A DNA stretch of 64,000 bases from Chitinophaga sp. (GTDB taxonomy: Bacteria; Bacteroidota; Bacteroidia; Chitinophagales; Chitinophagaceae). The stretch covers positions 1-64,000 of the forward strand of contig NZ_JAGHZS010000011.1 in assembly GCF_017745275.1 (NCBI RefSeq). The letters run 5' to 3'. Positions 1 through 8,692 of the stretch are shown in pieces (within the stretch, counting starts at the first letter, position 1; the number at the start of each line of letters is the position of its first letter). The translations under genes were made by a program, and so were the position numbers. The notes under the pieces are model-generated. The model was given only the letters and a program-made list of their open reading frames with translations. It had not been told where the DNA came from and did no database searches.

Positions 1-55
1 GCTCTGGTCATCCGCTTTAATAGCTTTTTGCTTTCTGCTTTCAGCTTTCTGCTCC
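1..55. repeat. Right arm of a heptad-armed inverted repeat, truncated by the window start
   Basis: GCTCTGGTCATCCGCTTTAATAGCTTTTTGCTTTCTGCTTTCAGCTTTCTGCT matches the right arms at 2497-2552 and 49604-49657. Confidence 0.75.
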
Positions 56-114
56 CCATTTGAGTTTAGTTTCTTACTTTTACAATCAACCATTCCTTTG
101 AAAATTAGTTTCTT

Positions 115-630
115 ATGAAAAAAATCTTCCTGTCATTTGCAACCATGCTATTGGTGATCTGTATCAGCACGCAATCATCACAGGCACAATTGAAGCGTTT
201 CAGCATCGGTCCTTTTGTAGAAGCAGGCTTCCCAACAGGCGACTTCAGCAACACTCATAACACCGGCTATGGTATTGGTTTGGGAGCTGACGTAAAACTG
301 GTAGCAGGTTTAACTGCCGTAGGTTCCGTAAGCTACTTCCATTTTGGTGGTAAAAGCGGTACTACTAACGGTGTAGGCTATGACTACAAAGATTTAAATA
401 CCGTGCCTATTCGCCTGGGCTTACGTTATAAGCTGATTTCGCTGTTGTATGTAAAAGTAGAAGGTGGTACTGTACAGTATACCGGAAAGAATTACAATGG
501 TGTAGGCGGACTGGTAGCACCAGGTTTGGGTATCCGTTTACTCGGTCTGGATGTGGAAGCCAAGTATGAAGCATGGTTCAAAGATGGTACCCGTGGCTTC
601 TTTGGCCTGAAAGCCGGATATAACTTTTAG
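115..630 (+). CDS. Outer membrane beta-barrel protein
   Basis: Signal peptide, Gly/aromatic alternating strands, C-terminal aromatic (GYNF). Confidence 0.75.
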   Translation: MKKIFLSFATMLLVICISTQSSQAQLKRFSIGPFVEAGFPTGDFSNTHNTGYGIGLGADVKLVAGLTAVGSVSYFHFGGKSGTTNGVGYDYKDLNTVPIRLGLRYKLISLLYVKVEGGTVQYTGKNYNGVGGLVAPGLGIRLLGLDVEAKYEAWFKDGTRGFFGLKAGYNF

Positions 631-733
631 AGCATTTAGCTGTTAGCTGTTAGCTATTGGCTATTGGCTATTAGCAAATGCAGCGAAGATCAACATAACA
701 TCATCTTCACTGCATTTGCTAACAGCTAAAGGC
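631..733. repeat. Heptad-armed inverted repeat (RGCnnnn units) between convergent genes
   Basis: Starts right after the TAG at 628-630: AGCATTT AGCTGTT AGCTGTT AGCTATT GGCTATT GGCTATT AGCAAAT, then hairpin AGCAAATGCAGCGAAGAT/ATCTTCACTGCATTTGCT; ends at the minus-strand stop (734). Confidence 0.75.
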
Positions 734-1603
734 TTAAAATATCGTCGCTGTCCAGGTTCTTTCAAAGCTGTTACCGGGCGCCAGCTGATTAATCCCCTCC
801 TTCTCTTCCAAAGCGCCTGTAGCCGCCACATTATCGGCAATACCGCACCAGGGTTCAATACATACAAAGTCGCCGTCTTTTGCTGCCCAGATGCCCATGT
901 ACGGGAATCCTTCAAACTCCATGGTTAGGCCATGCGGTGTGGCTTTGCTTTTAATACTGATAGCCGTAGATGCCAGGTTTTTAAATACCAGTGCATCGTG
1001 GTAAAACAATGATTTCTTAAGGGCCAGTTCATGGGTATGTTCCAGCATGGGCACGGGGGCCATTTCTATTTGTCCGCCGGCAGACAGGGGCCATACACCA
1101 GTGGTTTCTTCTTTATTGAAATAGAGGTAGTAGTCGTTGTAGCCGGTACCTTCCACCAATGGGATTTTAAATGCCGGGTGGGCGCCTACAGAGAAAAGCA
1201 ATGTTTTATTGTCTTTGTTAACTACGCGGTAGGTTACCTGTAGCTGATCGTCCTGCAGGAGGTATTCGATGATAAAATCGAAATGAAAAGGGTATACGGC
1301 AAGGGTAGCCGGATGATCTGTGAGATGGAGACTGACATGATCCGTTCCCTGCGTCATGATGCTGAACAGTTGTTCCCTGGCAAAGCCATGGCGACCGAGG
1401 GTATACGACTGACCATTATAGTGGTAGGTATTGTCTTTCAGTCCGCCTACAATAGGAAAAAGAACAGGACTTTTCTTGCCCCATACGGCAGGGTCTCCGC
1501 TCCATAAATATTCGAGTCCGTTGTCGTTGCGGATAATGCTTTGCAATTCTGCGCCCTGTGGATTTATTACCACAGTAAGTTTTTCATTGGAGATTGTGAT
1601 CAT
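734..1603 (-). CDS. Aldose 1-epimerase family protein
   Basis: Mutarotase-like motifs: GRHGFAR, GAHPAF, EPWCG. Confidence 0.85.
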   Translation of the reverse strand: MITISNEKLTVVINPQGAELQSIIRNDNGLEYLWSGDPAVWGKKSPVLFPIVGGLKDNTYHYNGQSYTLGRHGFAREQLFSIMTQGTDHVSLHLTDHPATLAVYPFHFDFIIEYLLQDDQLQVTYRVVNKDNKTLLFSVGAHPAFKIPLVEGTGYNDYYLYFNKEETTGVWPLSAGGQIEMAPVPMLEHTHELALKKSLFYHDALVFKNLASTAISIKSKATPHGLTMEFEGFPYMGIWAAKDGDFVCIEPWCGIADNVAATGALEEKEGINQLAPGNSFERTWTATIF

Positions 1604-1709
1604 TGTTGGGTACTGTTATATAGTGGATATAATGCGAAGATAATCTGTAAATGTAACAAAGGGTTGTACCTTTGCCAGGTATTTTTTGTCATTAAGAAAT
1701 GAATGCATT

Positions 1710-2426
1710 ATGGAATCTTTAAAAGGAAAGAAGGCCCTGATCACCGGTGGTGGTAAAGGCATTGGCCGTGCGCTGGCAGTGGCGCTGGCACAGGAAGGTG
1801 TAGATATCGCCCTGATGGGACGTAGTGCAGGTTCACTGGAAGAGGTGGCTGGAGAGCTCAAAGGCACGGGCGTAAAAGTGGCATATGCTACCGCAGACGT
1901 GAGCGATATGAACGCGGTAAATACCGCGGTTGCTCATCTCACAAAAGAAATAGGAGCAATAGATATCCTGATCAATAACGCCGGTATTGCAGCATTTGGC
2001 GGATTCCTGGAACTGGAGCCTGCCCAATGGGAACAAATCATCCAGGTAAACCTGATGGGCGTTTATTATGTTACCCGTGCAGTGTTGCCGGATATGATCA
2101 ACAGGAAAACAGGTGATATCATCAATATTTCCTCTACTGCCGGACAACGGGGTGCACCATTAACCAGCGCCTATAGCGCTTCTAAGTTCGGACTGCTGGG
2201 GTTAACAGAGTCCCTGATGCTGGAAGTAAGGAAACACAATATCCGGGTAAGTGCGTTAACACCGAGTACTATTGCTACTGATATGGCGAAAGACCTGAAA
2301 TTAACGGATGGCAACCCTGATAAGGTATTACAACCAGAAGACTTAGCTGAATTTGTAGTAGCGCAACTGAAGCTGAATAGAAGAGTGCTGGTGAAGTCAG
2401 CGGGGTTGTGGTCGACAAATCCGTAG
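1710..2426 (+). CDS. SDR family 3-oxoacyl-ACP reductase-like protein
   Basis: [19 protein letters not shown] motifs; ATG at 1710 preferred over the longer ORF. Confidence 0.88.
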   Translation: MESLKGKKALITGGGKGIGRALAVALAQEGVDIALMGRSAGSLEEVAGELKGTGVKVAYATADVSDMNAVNTAVAHLTKEIGAIDILINNAGIAAFGGFLELEPAQWEQIIQVNLMGVYYVTRAVLPDMINRKTGDIINISSTAGQRGAPLTSAYSASKFGLLGLTESLMLEVRKHNIRVSALTPSTIATDMAKDLKLTDGNPDKVLQPEDLAEFVVAQLKLNRRVLVKSAGLWSTNP

Positions 2427-2552
2427 AGCAGAAAGCTGAAAGCATAAAGCAAAAAGCTATTGTAGCGAATGATCAGAGCGAAGGATTAAATATCTATTCG
2501 CTCTGATCATTCGCTACAATAGCTTTTTGCTTTATGCTTTCAGCTTTCTGCT
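2427..2552. repeat. Perfect 56-bp inverted repeat with heptad arms, stop-to-stop
   Basis: 2427-2482 is the exact reverse complement of 2497-2552, with a 14-nt spacer; AGCAGAA AGCTGAA AGCATAA AGCAAAA AGCTATT ... Confidence 0.95.
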
Positions 2553-3325
2553 TACTTCTTAATGCGATAAGCATAACCGATAGATGCAGTAGCAGCACCG
2601 GTATTGTTTTTACCGTTAGCGGATCCTTTCTGGATGTTGAGGAAGCCATAGTTTCCACCGCCTTCAACAAATACCTGGTTACGTCCGAAGATATATGCCA
2701 GTCCAACGTTTCCACTTACACCAAAGTTGAAAGTATTCAGTTGATCTTTGATATCAACGGTTTGGTCGAAATTGCTGGAAGCACCCAACGGCGCTTTACC
2801 ATTTTCATCCATGTAAAGTGGTTGATTACCGCCGCTCATCACTTGTTTGCCGCTTAACAAAAATCCGAAGAACGGACCTGCATCAACGTACAGGCGTAAT
2901 GGAGATGTAGGCCCCAGGTTCCATCCAAATTTAGCGAGGATAGGCACCATCAGGTAGTTCAGTTTCGCCTGGCTTTTAAAATCAGCATATAGATATTTCG
3001 TTCCCGGAGGAAGTGATGTCGCATATGCCGCCGGAACAGGAAACGCTTGCATTCCGTCTTTTTTACCTCCCTGGGAAGAATAGCTGATCATCGCTTCCAC
3101 AGAAAAGAGTTTGCTAAAATGGTATTCTCCGAAGATACCGAAATCGGGTCCCTGGCGTGATTTGTAACCTTTATTGAGGGGATTTTCTTCACTGCCGCCG
3201 CCAGTGAGATTTGGAATACTGATGCCTCCTCTGGCACCGAGATCAATTTGCTGCGCACTGGCTTTTGTTGCACAAAACAGGACAATAGCAGGCAACAGCC
3301 ATTTCATAGAACGTTGGATTTTCAT
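2552..3325 (-). CDS. PorT-like outer membrane beta-barrel protein
   Basis: Signal peptide MKIQRSMKWLLPAIVLF, beta-barrel pattern. Confidence 0.75.
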   Translation of the reverse strand: MKIQRSMKWLLPAIVLFCATKASAQQIDLGARGGISIPNLTGGGSEENPLNKGYKSRQGPDFGIFGEYHFSKLFSVEAMISYSSQGGKKDGMQAFPVPAAYATSLPPGTKYLYADFKSQAKLNYLMVPILAKFGWNLGPTSPLRLYVDAGPFFGFLLSGKQVMSGGNQPLYMDENGKAPLGASSNFDQTVDIKDQLNTFNFGVSGNVGLAYIFGRNQVFVEGGGNYGFLNIQKGSANGKNNTGAATASIGYAYRIKK

Positions 3326-3353
3326 AATTGATAGAATTGTAACATCGAAATTA

Positions 3354-4175
3354 CTAATTTCTAACATTACTCAGCCAACCAGCTATAAACAATAAAACAT
3401 CACGGCTATCCGGTTCATTATGCATTTCGTGGTACATCCCATCCCATTCGCGGTAGGTAAGCAGTGTAGCAGGCGCTCTGCCGGCAAAAAGACGGGAACC
3501 TTCCACGGCAGTAAATTCATCGGCGTTGCCATGGATTAATAAGGCGGGCACTTTGAGTTCATCGGCGTGTAACAGGCACCAGGCCCCATTTTGAATCATA
3601 TCATTCGCCAGGCGTAAGCTCAGTTTTTCGTGTCGCAATGGATCTGCCCTGAACTTTTCTACGGCCTGCTTATCATGTGAAATTTTATTGATGTCCAGTC
3701 CCTGGTTTATCCGAAGATCAGGTACTAATGTACTGGCTACCTTCAGTATACCTTTGAGGAATGCACCGGGGCGCATGCCTATAATCAATGCTGGTGCAGA
3801 AACTACGGCTGCCTGGATATCCGGATGCCGCTTCAGTAAGAAGCCGGTTAACACCCCTCCTCCCATACTATGGCCATACATTACAACCGGTTGTTGCCAG
3901 GTGTCTTTTACATATTGTAAAAACGCCTGCAGGTAGTCGAACATAAAGGCAAAGCCTTTGGAACCACCTTTAGGGCCATCGCTTTTACCGTGGCCGTAGT
4001 GATCGATGCCTACTACGGCAAAGCCTTCTTTCATAAAAAATCCGGCCACGTGGTCATAACGTCCCACATGCTCGCCAATTCCGTGTACGATGATCATGAC
4101 ACGGTGATGCTGTGGGGGGATCCACTCAATACCATGAAACCTGGTTTGCTGATAATTCCAGTAAAATTCATTCAT
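3354..4175 (-). CDS. Alpha/beta hydrolase (monoacylglycerol lipase-like)
   Basis: HGIGEHVGRYDH, GHSMGG nucleophile elbow, GxDxxGHG. Confidence 0.88.
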   Translation of the reverse strand: MNEFYWNYQQTRFHGIEWIPPQHHRVMIIVHGIGEHVGRYDHVAGFFMKEGFAVVGIDHYGHGKSDGPKGGSKGFAFMFDYLQAFLQYVKDTWQQPVVMYGHSMGGGVLTGFLLKRHPDIQAAVVSAPALIIGMRPGAFLKGILKVASTLVPDLRINQGLDINKISHDKQAVEKFRADPLRHEKLSLRLANDMIQNGAWCLLHADELKVPALLIHGNADEFTAVEGSRLFAGRAPATLLTYREWDGMYHEMHNEPDSRDVLLFIAGWLSNVRN

Positions 4176-4260
4176 CGCCGGAGTTTTGCTGGTACAAAAC
4201 GAAGATAAAGAATATCTTTATCCCCTATTTCAACCAGGTAAAATTAACCGAACTACGCAC

Positions 4261-4674
4261 ATGAGCAAGCAAGCCACCACATCATCGGTATACAGTATTC
4301 CTTTGAGTTATCGTAAAATGGAAAACCTGCATATTGTTTTCTGGCTATTGAAAGATATCAGCTGGTGTATGATCTGGAAGCCTTTGGGCATTGCCATGAT
4401 TTTTCCTACCCTCATTATTTCTATTGTGATTGCCTGGCGCACCCGCCAGTACATGTCGGAATTATGCCATAATGTGGCTATTACCGTCTGGATTACGGCC
4501 AATTCCTATTGGATGATCAGTGAGTTCTTTCACTTTGATACGCAGGTGATCATGGGTGAAATAACCTATAAGCACCTGGCCCTGATTCCTTTTGTAACGG
4601 GTATCTTAATACTGGCATTTTACTATTTGTATTATCAACCCCGTCATAAAGAAGAGTCAGAAATTACTGAATAA
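4261..4674 (+). CDS. Conserved hypothetical membrane protein
   Basis: Three hydrophobic segments; ATG at 4261. Confidence 0.6.
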   Translation: MSKQATTSSVYSIPLSYRKMENLHIVFWLLKDISWCMIWKPLGIAMIFPTLIISIVIAWRTRQYMSELCHNVAITVWITANSYWMISEFFHFDTQVIMGEITYKHLALIPFVTGILILAFYYLYYQPRHKEESEITE

Positions 4675-6004
4675 GCCGCGCCGCTAATAATTCGCGGACT
4701 TTTTGTTCCAGTAAAGCCGGTTTTTCTACGGTGATATTCACGAGGTAATAGTGGCTCCCGTTGCGGAGAGCATCCCATCGCCATGCCAGTTGGCTGCTGC
4801 TGCGACAGGTACTGCTTTCATACCACCAGGCCGTATACAGGCGATCATTGCCTTTTTGCAAAGTAGCGGTATACATTTTTACGCCCTGTATGGTCCGTTC
4901 CTGTGCATTGGAAAATTCGAAACCACTGCCCTTCCAGCAAATCATCGGCTGATGATCTGTAAAGTAAAAACCCCGGATAGGTTTTACGTATAACAATGCA
5001 TCGGTAGTCGTTTGCTTAATGACGTGATCATCTTCATTGGTGCGCACATATCCGGGCAGGGTTTTCACCGACGAATCCATAGCATTGCCAGTCATCGCAG
5101 GATGCCATAGCCATACCTGGGCGGCAATAACGCCTACTAGTAACACACCCTGTAATACCGGCGCGTAGCGGCGGGGCGGCGGCGGAGAGGATACAACGAC
5201 TGTTTTTCCATAACGTTGCAGTAACCACCTGGTACCTGGTATCATGGGTAGTACTACATACGCCAGCAACGACAAAATACCAACACCATCATGCGCCGGT
5301 GTACCCGGTGGCAGCGCAAATTGCACCAGCAAAATAATACGAAACAGGTTGGCGATGATGTTCAGTCCTGCAATCGTTAGCAGCACGCATATCCCCCATA
5401 TCACGGGCAATGCTTTCTGGTAGCGGCGCTGATAAAAGGCGATCAGCATCACGCCACAAAGCAGCGATGTTAACATCATTTGCAACCCCATACAGGCCAC
5501 ATCTACTGTAAATGCCTGCTGCCCCAGTTGAATCATATTGCCGCTGGTGGTCACCGCCGGATTCACCGCTGCCAGTATATTCCCCGCAATACCGGTCAGC
5601 CACAGGCGTAGCGGAAAGCTAAATACATTCACTACATAGTCGATGACCGGGGTAATCAACAGGGCGGTGATAAAAGTGAGCCATTGTATACGGCCATAAA
5701 AATATTCTACCACAAAAAAAGCGGCGGACACTAATACCAGGTAACGTAATGTGAGCACCGGCATGCTATAGGAGAGCAACAAAAACAGCAACGCGGCCCA
5801 GCCACAGCGGGTACTTCCTTTTAATGCGGCATTTACCCGGAAGGTCATACCCATGGCCAATACCGACAATCCAAAAAAAGCGCTCCGCCACGCGAAATAA
5901 GTTTGTAATTCGTAGATGGCTACACAGCAATAGACTGCCAGCAACCAGGTTGCCGGCAGTTTTGCCCCTCTATTTGTACACCGTGTATACAATAACGTTA
6001 GCAT
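4664..6004 (-). CDS. xrtN: Exosortase N-like protein with C-terminal EpsI-like extension
   Basis: Multi-TM protein with DVACMGLQ (C171), NLFRI (R222), PAHDG (H238) matching the exosortase Cys/Arg/His triad; C-terminal CWKGSGFEF EpsI-like segment. Confidence 0.82.
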   Translation of the reverse strand: MLTLLYTRCTNRGAKLPATWLLAVYCCVAIYELQTYFAWRSAFFGLSVLAMGMTFRVNAALKGSTRCGWAALLFLLLSYSMPVLTLRYLVLVSAAFFVVEYFYGRIQWLTFITALLITPVIDYVVNVFSFPLRLWLTGIAGNILAAVNPAVTTSGNMIQLGQQAFTVDVACMGLQMMLTSLLCGVMLIAFYQRRYQKALPVIWGICVLLTIAGLNIIANLFRIILLVQFALPPGTPAHDGVGILSLLAYVVLPMIPGTRWLLQRYGKTVVVSSPPPPRRYAPVLQGVLLVGVIAAQVWLWHPAMTGNAMDSSVKTLPGYVRTNEDDHVIKQTTTDALLYVKPIRGFYFTDHQPMICWKGSGFEFSNAQERTIQGVKMYTATLQKGNDRLYTAWWYESSTCRSSSQLAWRWDALRNGSHYYLVNITVEKPALLEQKVRELLAARLIQ

Positions 6005-8514
6005 GCCTTTCCTTTTTTGCGGAACAGCAGTTTTTCAAATCTGACATAGAAAAGTAAACTTACTGCCACTATAAACAAGGCCCATTCATGCGGTTCCGGC
6101 ACGGCACCATGGCCATTCAGGGAAGCGTTCTTCAACGCATTGTTATCGTCTTTAATGCCAAACTGATCGTAGTCGGCCTGCGTTTCCAGTACAATCAAAC
6201 TGGATAGCGGCGATACCACATAAGCTTCCTTTGCTACCTGCACCAGGAGACTATCTTTGCCGGCGTCCGCAGCAGCTACCCGCGGACCCAGCTCCTGTAA
6301 AATGTAGTTGTAGGCAAACAGGCGGGCCAGGTGATCCGGACCTTGTGTTGGGGTGCTGTCCGCGCTACGGGCAATGCGGATACCAGATGACGCCATGATC
6401 AACTGACTGCTGCTTTCTTCCGGTTTCAGGAAACTGTTTTTGCTGATTTGAGACAACAACTGCTCCAGGCTTCCCTTTTCGTAGATCAGTGACCGTGACT
6501 CCTTCAACGTGGCAAGGTAAGGTGATAAGGTTTGGCCTATATCGTATAGTCGTATCCGTTGTTTATTAAAACAGCTGCGCAGGCTATTCTGAAATGTAGT
6601 TTCTCCTAAATCGCTTAGCTGTGGCGAGGTTTGACCGGAAGCCGTGATTACCATGGCAGTAGCGGGCTGTGGAATCAGATGAAAAGGAAACAGGGAGAAG
6701 TTGAGTTCCAGCAGATCTTCGAATAAGTTTTTCTTATTCAGTGCGTTTACGGCTGTCCATCCTTTTTGGGGATGAAATACCCACACTGGTTTATCTTTCA
6801 GCTTTGAGATTATTTCCAGGTAGTCGTTGTAATGCCAGCTTTGATTAACATCGAGATAATAATTGGCAGGCGTAAAGAATTCATAGGCTGGTGTATACGG
6901 CAGCAGCGTATATCGTTGCCCGTTAAAATTAAAAGCGGCGTTGTCGATCGTTTCATTGGGAATTTTTAATTCCCAGTTGGGATGATAGTTACCCAGGTAC
7001 GCCAGGCGGTTGTCATCGTGGAAGAACCCGGAAGGCGTGGCCATTTCTTTGGGCCATTGTTGCATGTTCAACGATACCTTATAGTCGGCATGCTCTGCGG
7101 ACGGACCTTCAAACCAGGTGGGTTGGTAGAGCAACTGTCCATCCTGTACTTTCAAAGGCGCCGTGATACCAATTTTGAATTGCCGTTTACCATGCGGCGG
7201 CACAGGGAATACGCGCACCACTACCCGGTTACCTTCCTGCCAGTGAACAACAGAAGGATCCCGGTATTGGTGACCAACAATTTCCTTATAGGCGCTATCT
7301 GCTTTTTGTTTGGTGGTTAATATTCCTTTTTCTTCCCTGTTGTTGATCCAAAGCGATAATGAAGTCACGACGCCTCCTTCCGGCAGGTGGAAAGTATAAA
7401 TGGCTTCTTCATTCCATAGCCGCCAGTCTTCCTCACCTTCATTGTTGACAACAATTGTATTCTCGGTATAAGCCAGGTGGTAATGTGGCCAGAGGTCCGC
7501 GCGGGTGTTCACATTAGTGGTCGCTAAATGTCGCCCGCCCCAAAGACGTTCTTCTGCAAAGTGGCGTTTATCATACGCCACGCTGAGGATTTTTACTCTA
7601 TCTTCTTCCGGGATAGAGGTGCGACCAAAGATAAAAGCCGACAGGACGAACAATGGGTCGTGTTTTACTTCGCTGTCATACTCGCGCTGCGATGGCATAT
7701 CGAAAAAACCAAATGCATCCATTTCCGGGGCCCTGTAAGTAATGCCGGTTCTTAAGATCATCTCTGTAACCGGTCCAAACATGGGCTCCTGTGCAACTCT
7801 TATCCAGCCGGGCATATCCGTTGTACCGGGTGTGGTTTGACCATAAATACGATCCATGGCATTTACTTTCGTCGCATACAAAAAAGCATAGGCAGCGATT
7901 ATCATTACTGCCAACCCCATAGCACACAGGTAGATAAAGCGGTAACGATATATGGGCCATACCAGCTTGCGTACCATCCTGGTATGGAACCAGATCACGA
8001 ATATGGGAGAAAAGGTAACCAGGGATATACCTATGGCGATCAATCCAATGATGCTGATGATATACATATTCAGCAGGTAACACGCCAAATACACCGGCGC
8101 CAGGAAAGTAAAACCCAGCAAAGCACACTGCAAACACTTCACCCATTCCGGGGACTCTTCAAACCAGGAGAATGCCAGGATGTTGGCGCCCATGAGCACC
8201 AAAATAATGGCAAACCAGGGAGTAGTAGCATCGAATACGGCCATGGAAGTGTTGACTGTATAAGCGTCTACCAGTAGTAATAATACAAATATGGCTACCA
8301 GCTTTCGCCGGTGTGGATTGCGTTTTAGGTGACCACTTAACCAGATGACAAAAAAATAAAGTAATAACATGAAATGTGTCAGCACAAAGCCGGTTTCTCT
8401 AATGCTGCGAGGCCCCATGTAAACGGCGAACGTTAGCACAATCAATGCAAGACATAGGCATGCCAGGCCGAATACAAAAATGCCCGGCAGGCGTTTGGAA
8501 ATTCCAGTTTCCAT
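5998..8514 (-). CDS. XrtN-system VIT domain protein with PEP-CTERM-like sorting tail
   Basis: N-terminal TM block, VIT-like segment (AIYTFHLPEGGVVTSLSLWINNREEKG...), C-terminal VPEPHEWALFIVAVSLLFYVRFEKLLFRKKG. Confidence 0.82.
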   Translation of the reverse strand: METGISKRLPGIFVFGLACLCLALIVLTFAVYMGPRSIRETGFVLTHFMLLLYFFVIWLSGHLKRNPHRRKLVAIFVLLLLVDAYTVNTSMAVFDATTPWFAIILVLMGANILAFSWFEESPEWVKCLQCALLGFTFLAPVYLACYLLNMYIISIIGLIAIGISLVTFSPIFVIWFHTRMVRKLVWPIYRYRFIYLCAMGLAVMIIAAYAFLYATKVNAMDRIYGQTTPGTTDMPGWIRVAQEPMFGPVTEMILRTGITYRAPEMDAFGFFDMPSQREYDSEVKHDPLFVLSAFIFGRTSIPEEDRVKILSVAYDKRHFAEERLWGGRHLATTNVNTRADLWPHYHLAYTENTIVVNNEGEEDWRLWNEEAIYTFHLPEGGVVTSLSLWINNREEKGILTTKQKADSAYKEIVGHQYRDPSVVHWQEGNRVVVRVFPVPPHGKRQFKIGITAPLKVQDGQLLYQPTWFEGPSAEHADYKVSLNMQQWPKEMATPSGFFHDDNRLAYLGNYHPNWELKIPNETIDNAAFNFNGQRYTLLPYTPAYEFFTPANYYLDVNQSWHYNDYLEIISKLKDKPVWVFHPQKGWTAVNALNKKNLFEDLLELNFSLFPFHLIPQPATAMVITASGQTSPQLSDLGETTFQNSLRSCFNKQRIRLYDIGQTLSPYLATLKESRSLIYEKGSLEQLLSQISKNSFLKPEESSSQLIMASSGIRIARSADSTPTQGPDHLARLFAYNYILQELGPRVAAADAGKDSLLVQVAKEAYVVSPLSSLIVLETQADYDQFGIKDDNNALKNASLNGHGAVPEPHEWALFIVAVSLLFYVRFEKLLFRKKGKAC

Positions 8515-8609
8515 AAATAGGTTTTGAATACAATGTAAAGTTATAAAATAAAAAGCACTTTGCAATACAAAGTATTATTTAAATATTCTTCACTTGTAAA
8601 GTTTGGCGG

Positions 8610-8656
8610 ACACGGAAAAGCGCAAAGAAGGTCATTTTCTTTGCGCTTTTCCGTGT
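8610..8656 (-). terminator. 20-bp hairpin, probable terminator region
   Basis: ACACGGAAAAGCGCAAAGAA / TTCTTTGCGCTTTTCCGTGT, 7-nt loop, downstream of the GH127 gene. Confidence 0.65.
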
Positions 8657-8692
8657 GCAGGCCGGCGATAGCTTATGATATGGACAACAGCA

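Noticed and set aside
2427-2552. CRISPR-like short repeats (7-nt units)
   Set aside because: Units are 7 nt with no spacers and no cas genes; arms are mirror copies of each other, so it is an inverted repeat, not a CRISPR array.
2494-2715. ORF ending SKQKAESIKQKAIVANDQSE and similar peptides at 50829-51101
   Set aside because: They are read-through of the heptad palindromes antisense to real genes, not proteins.
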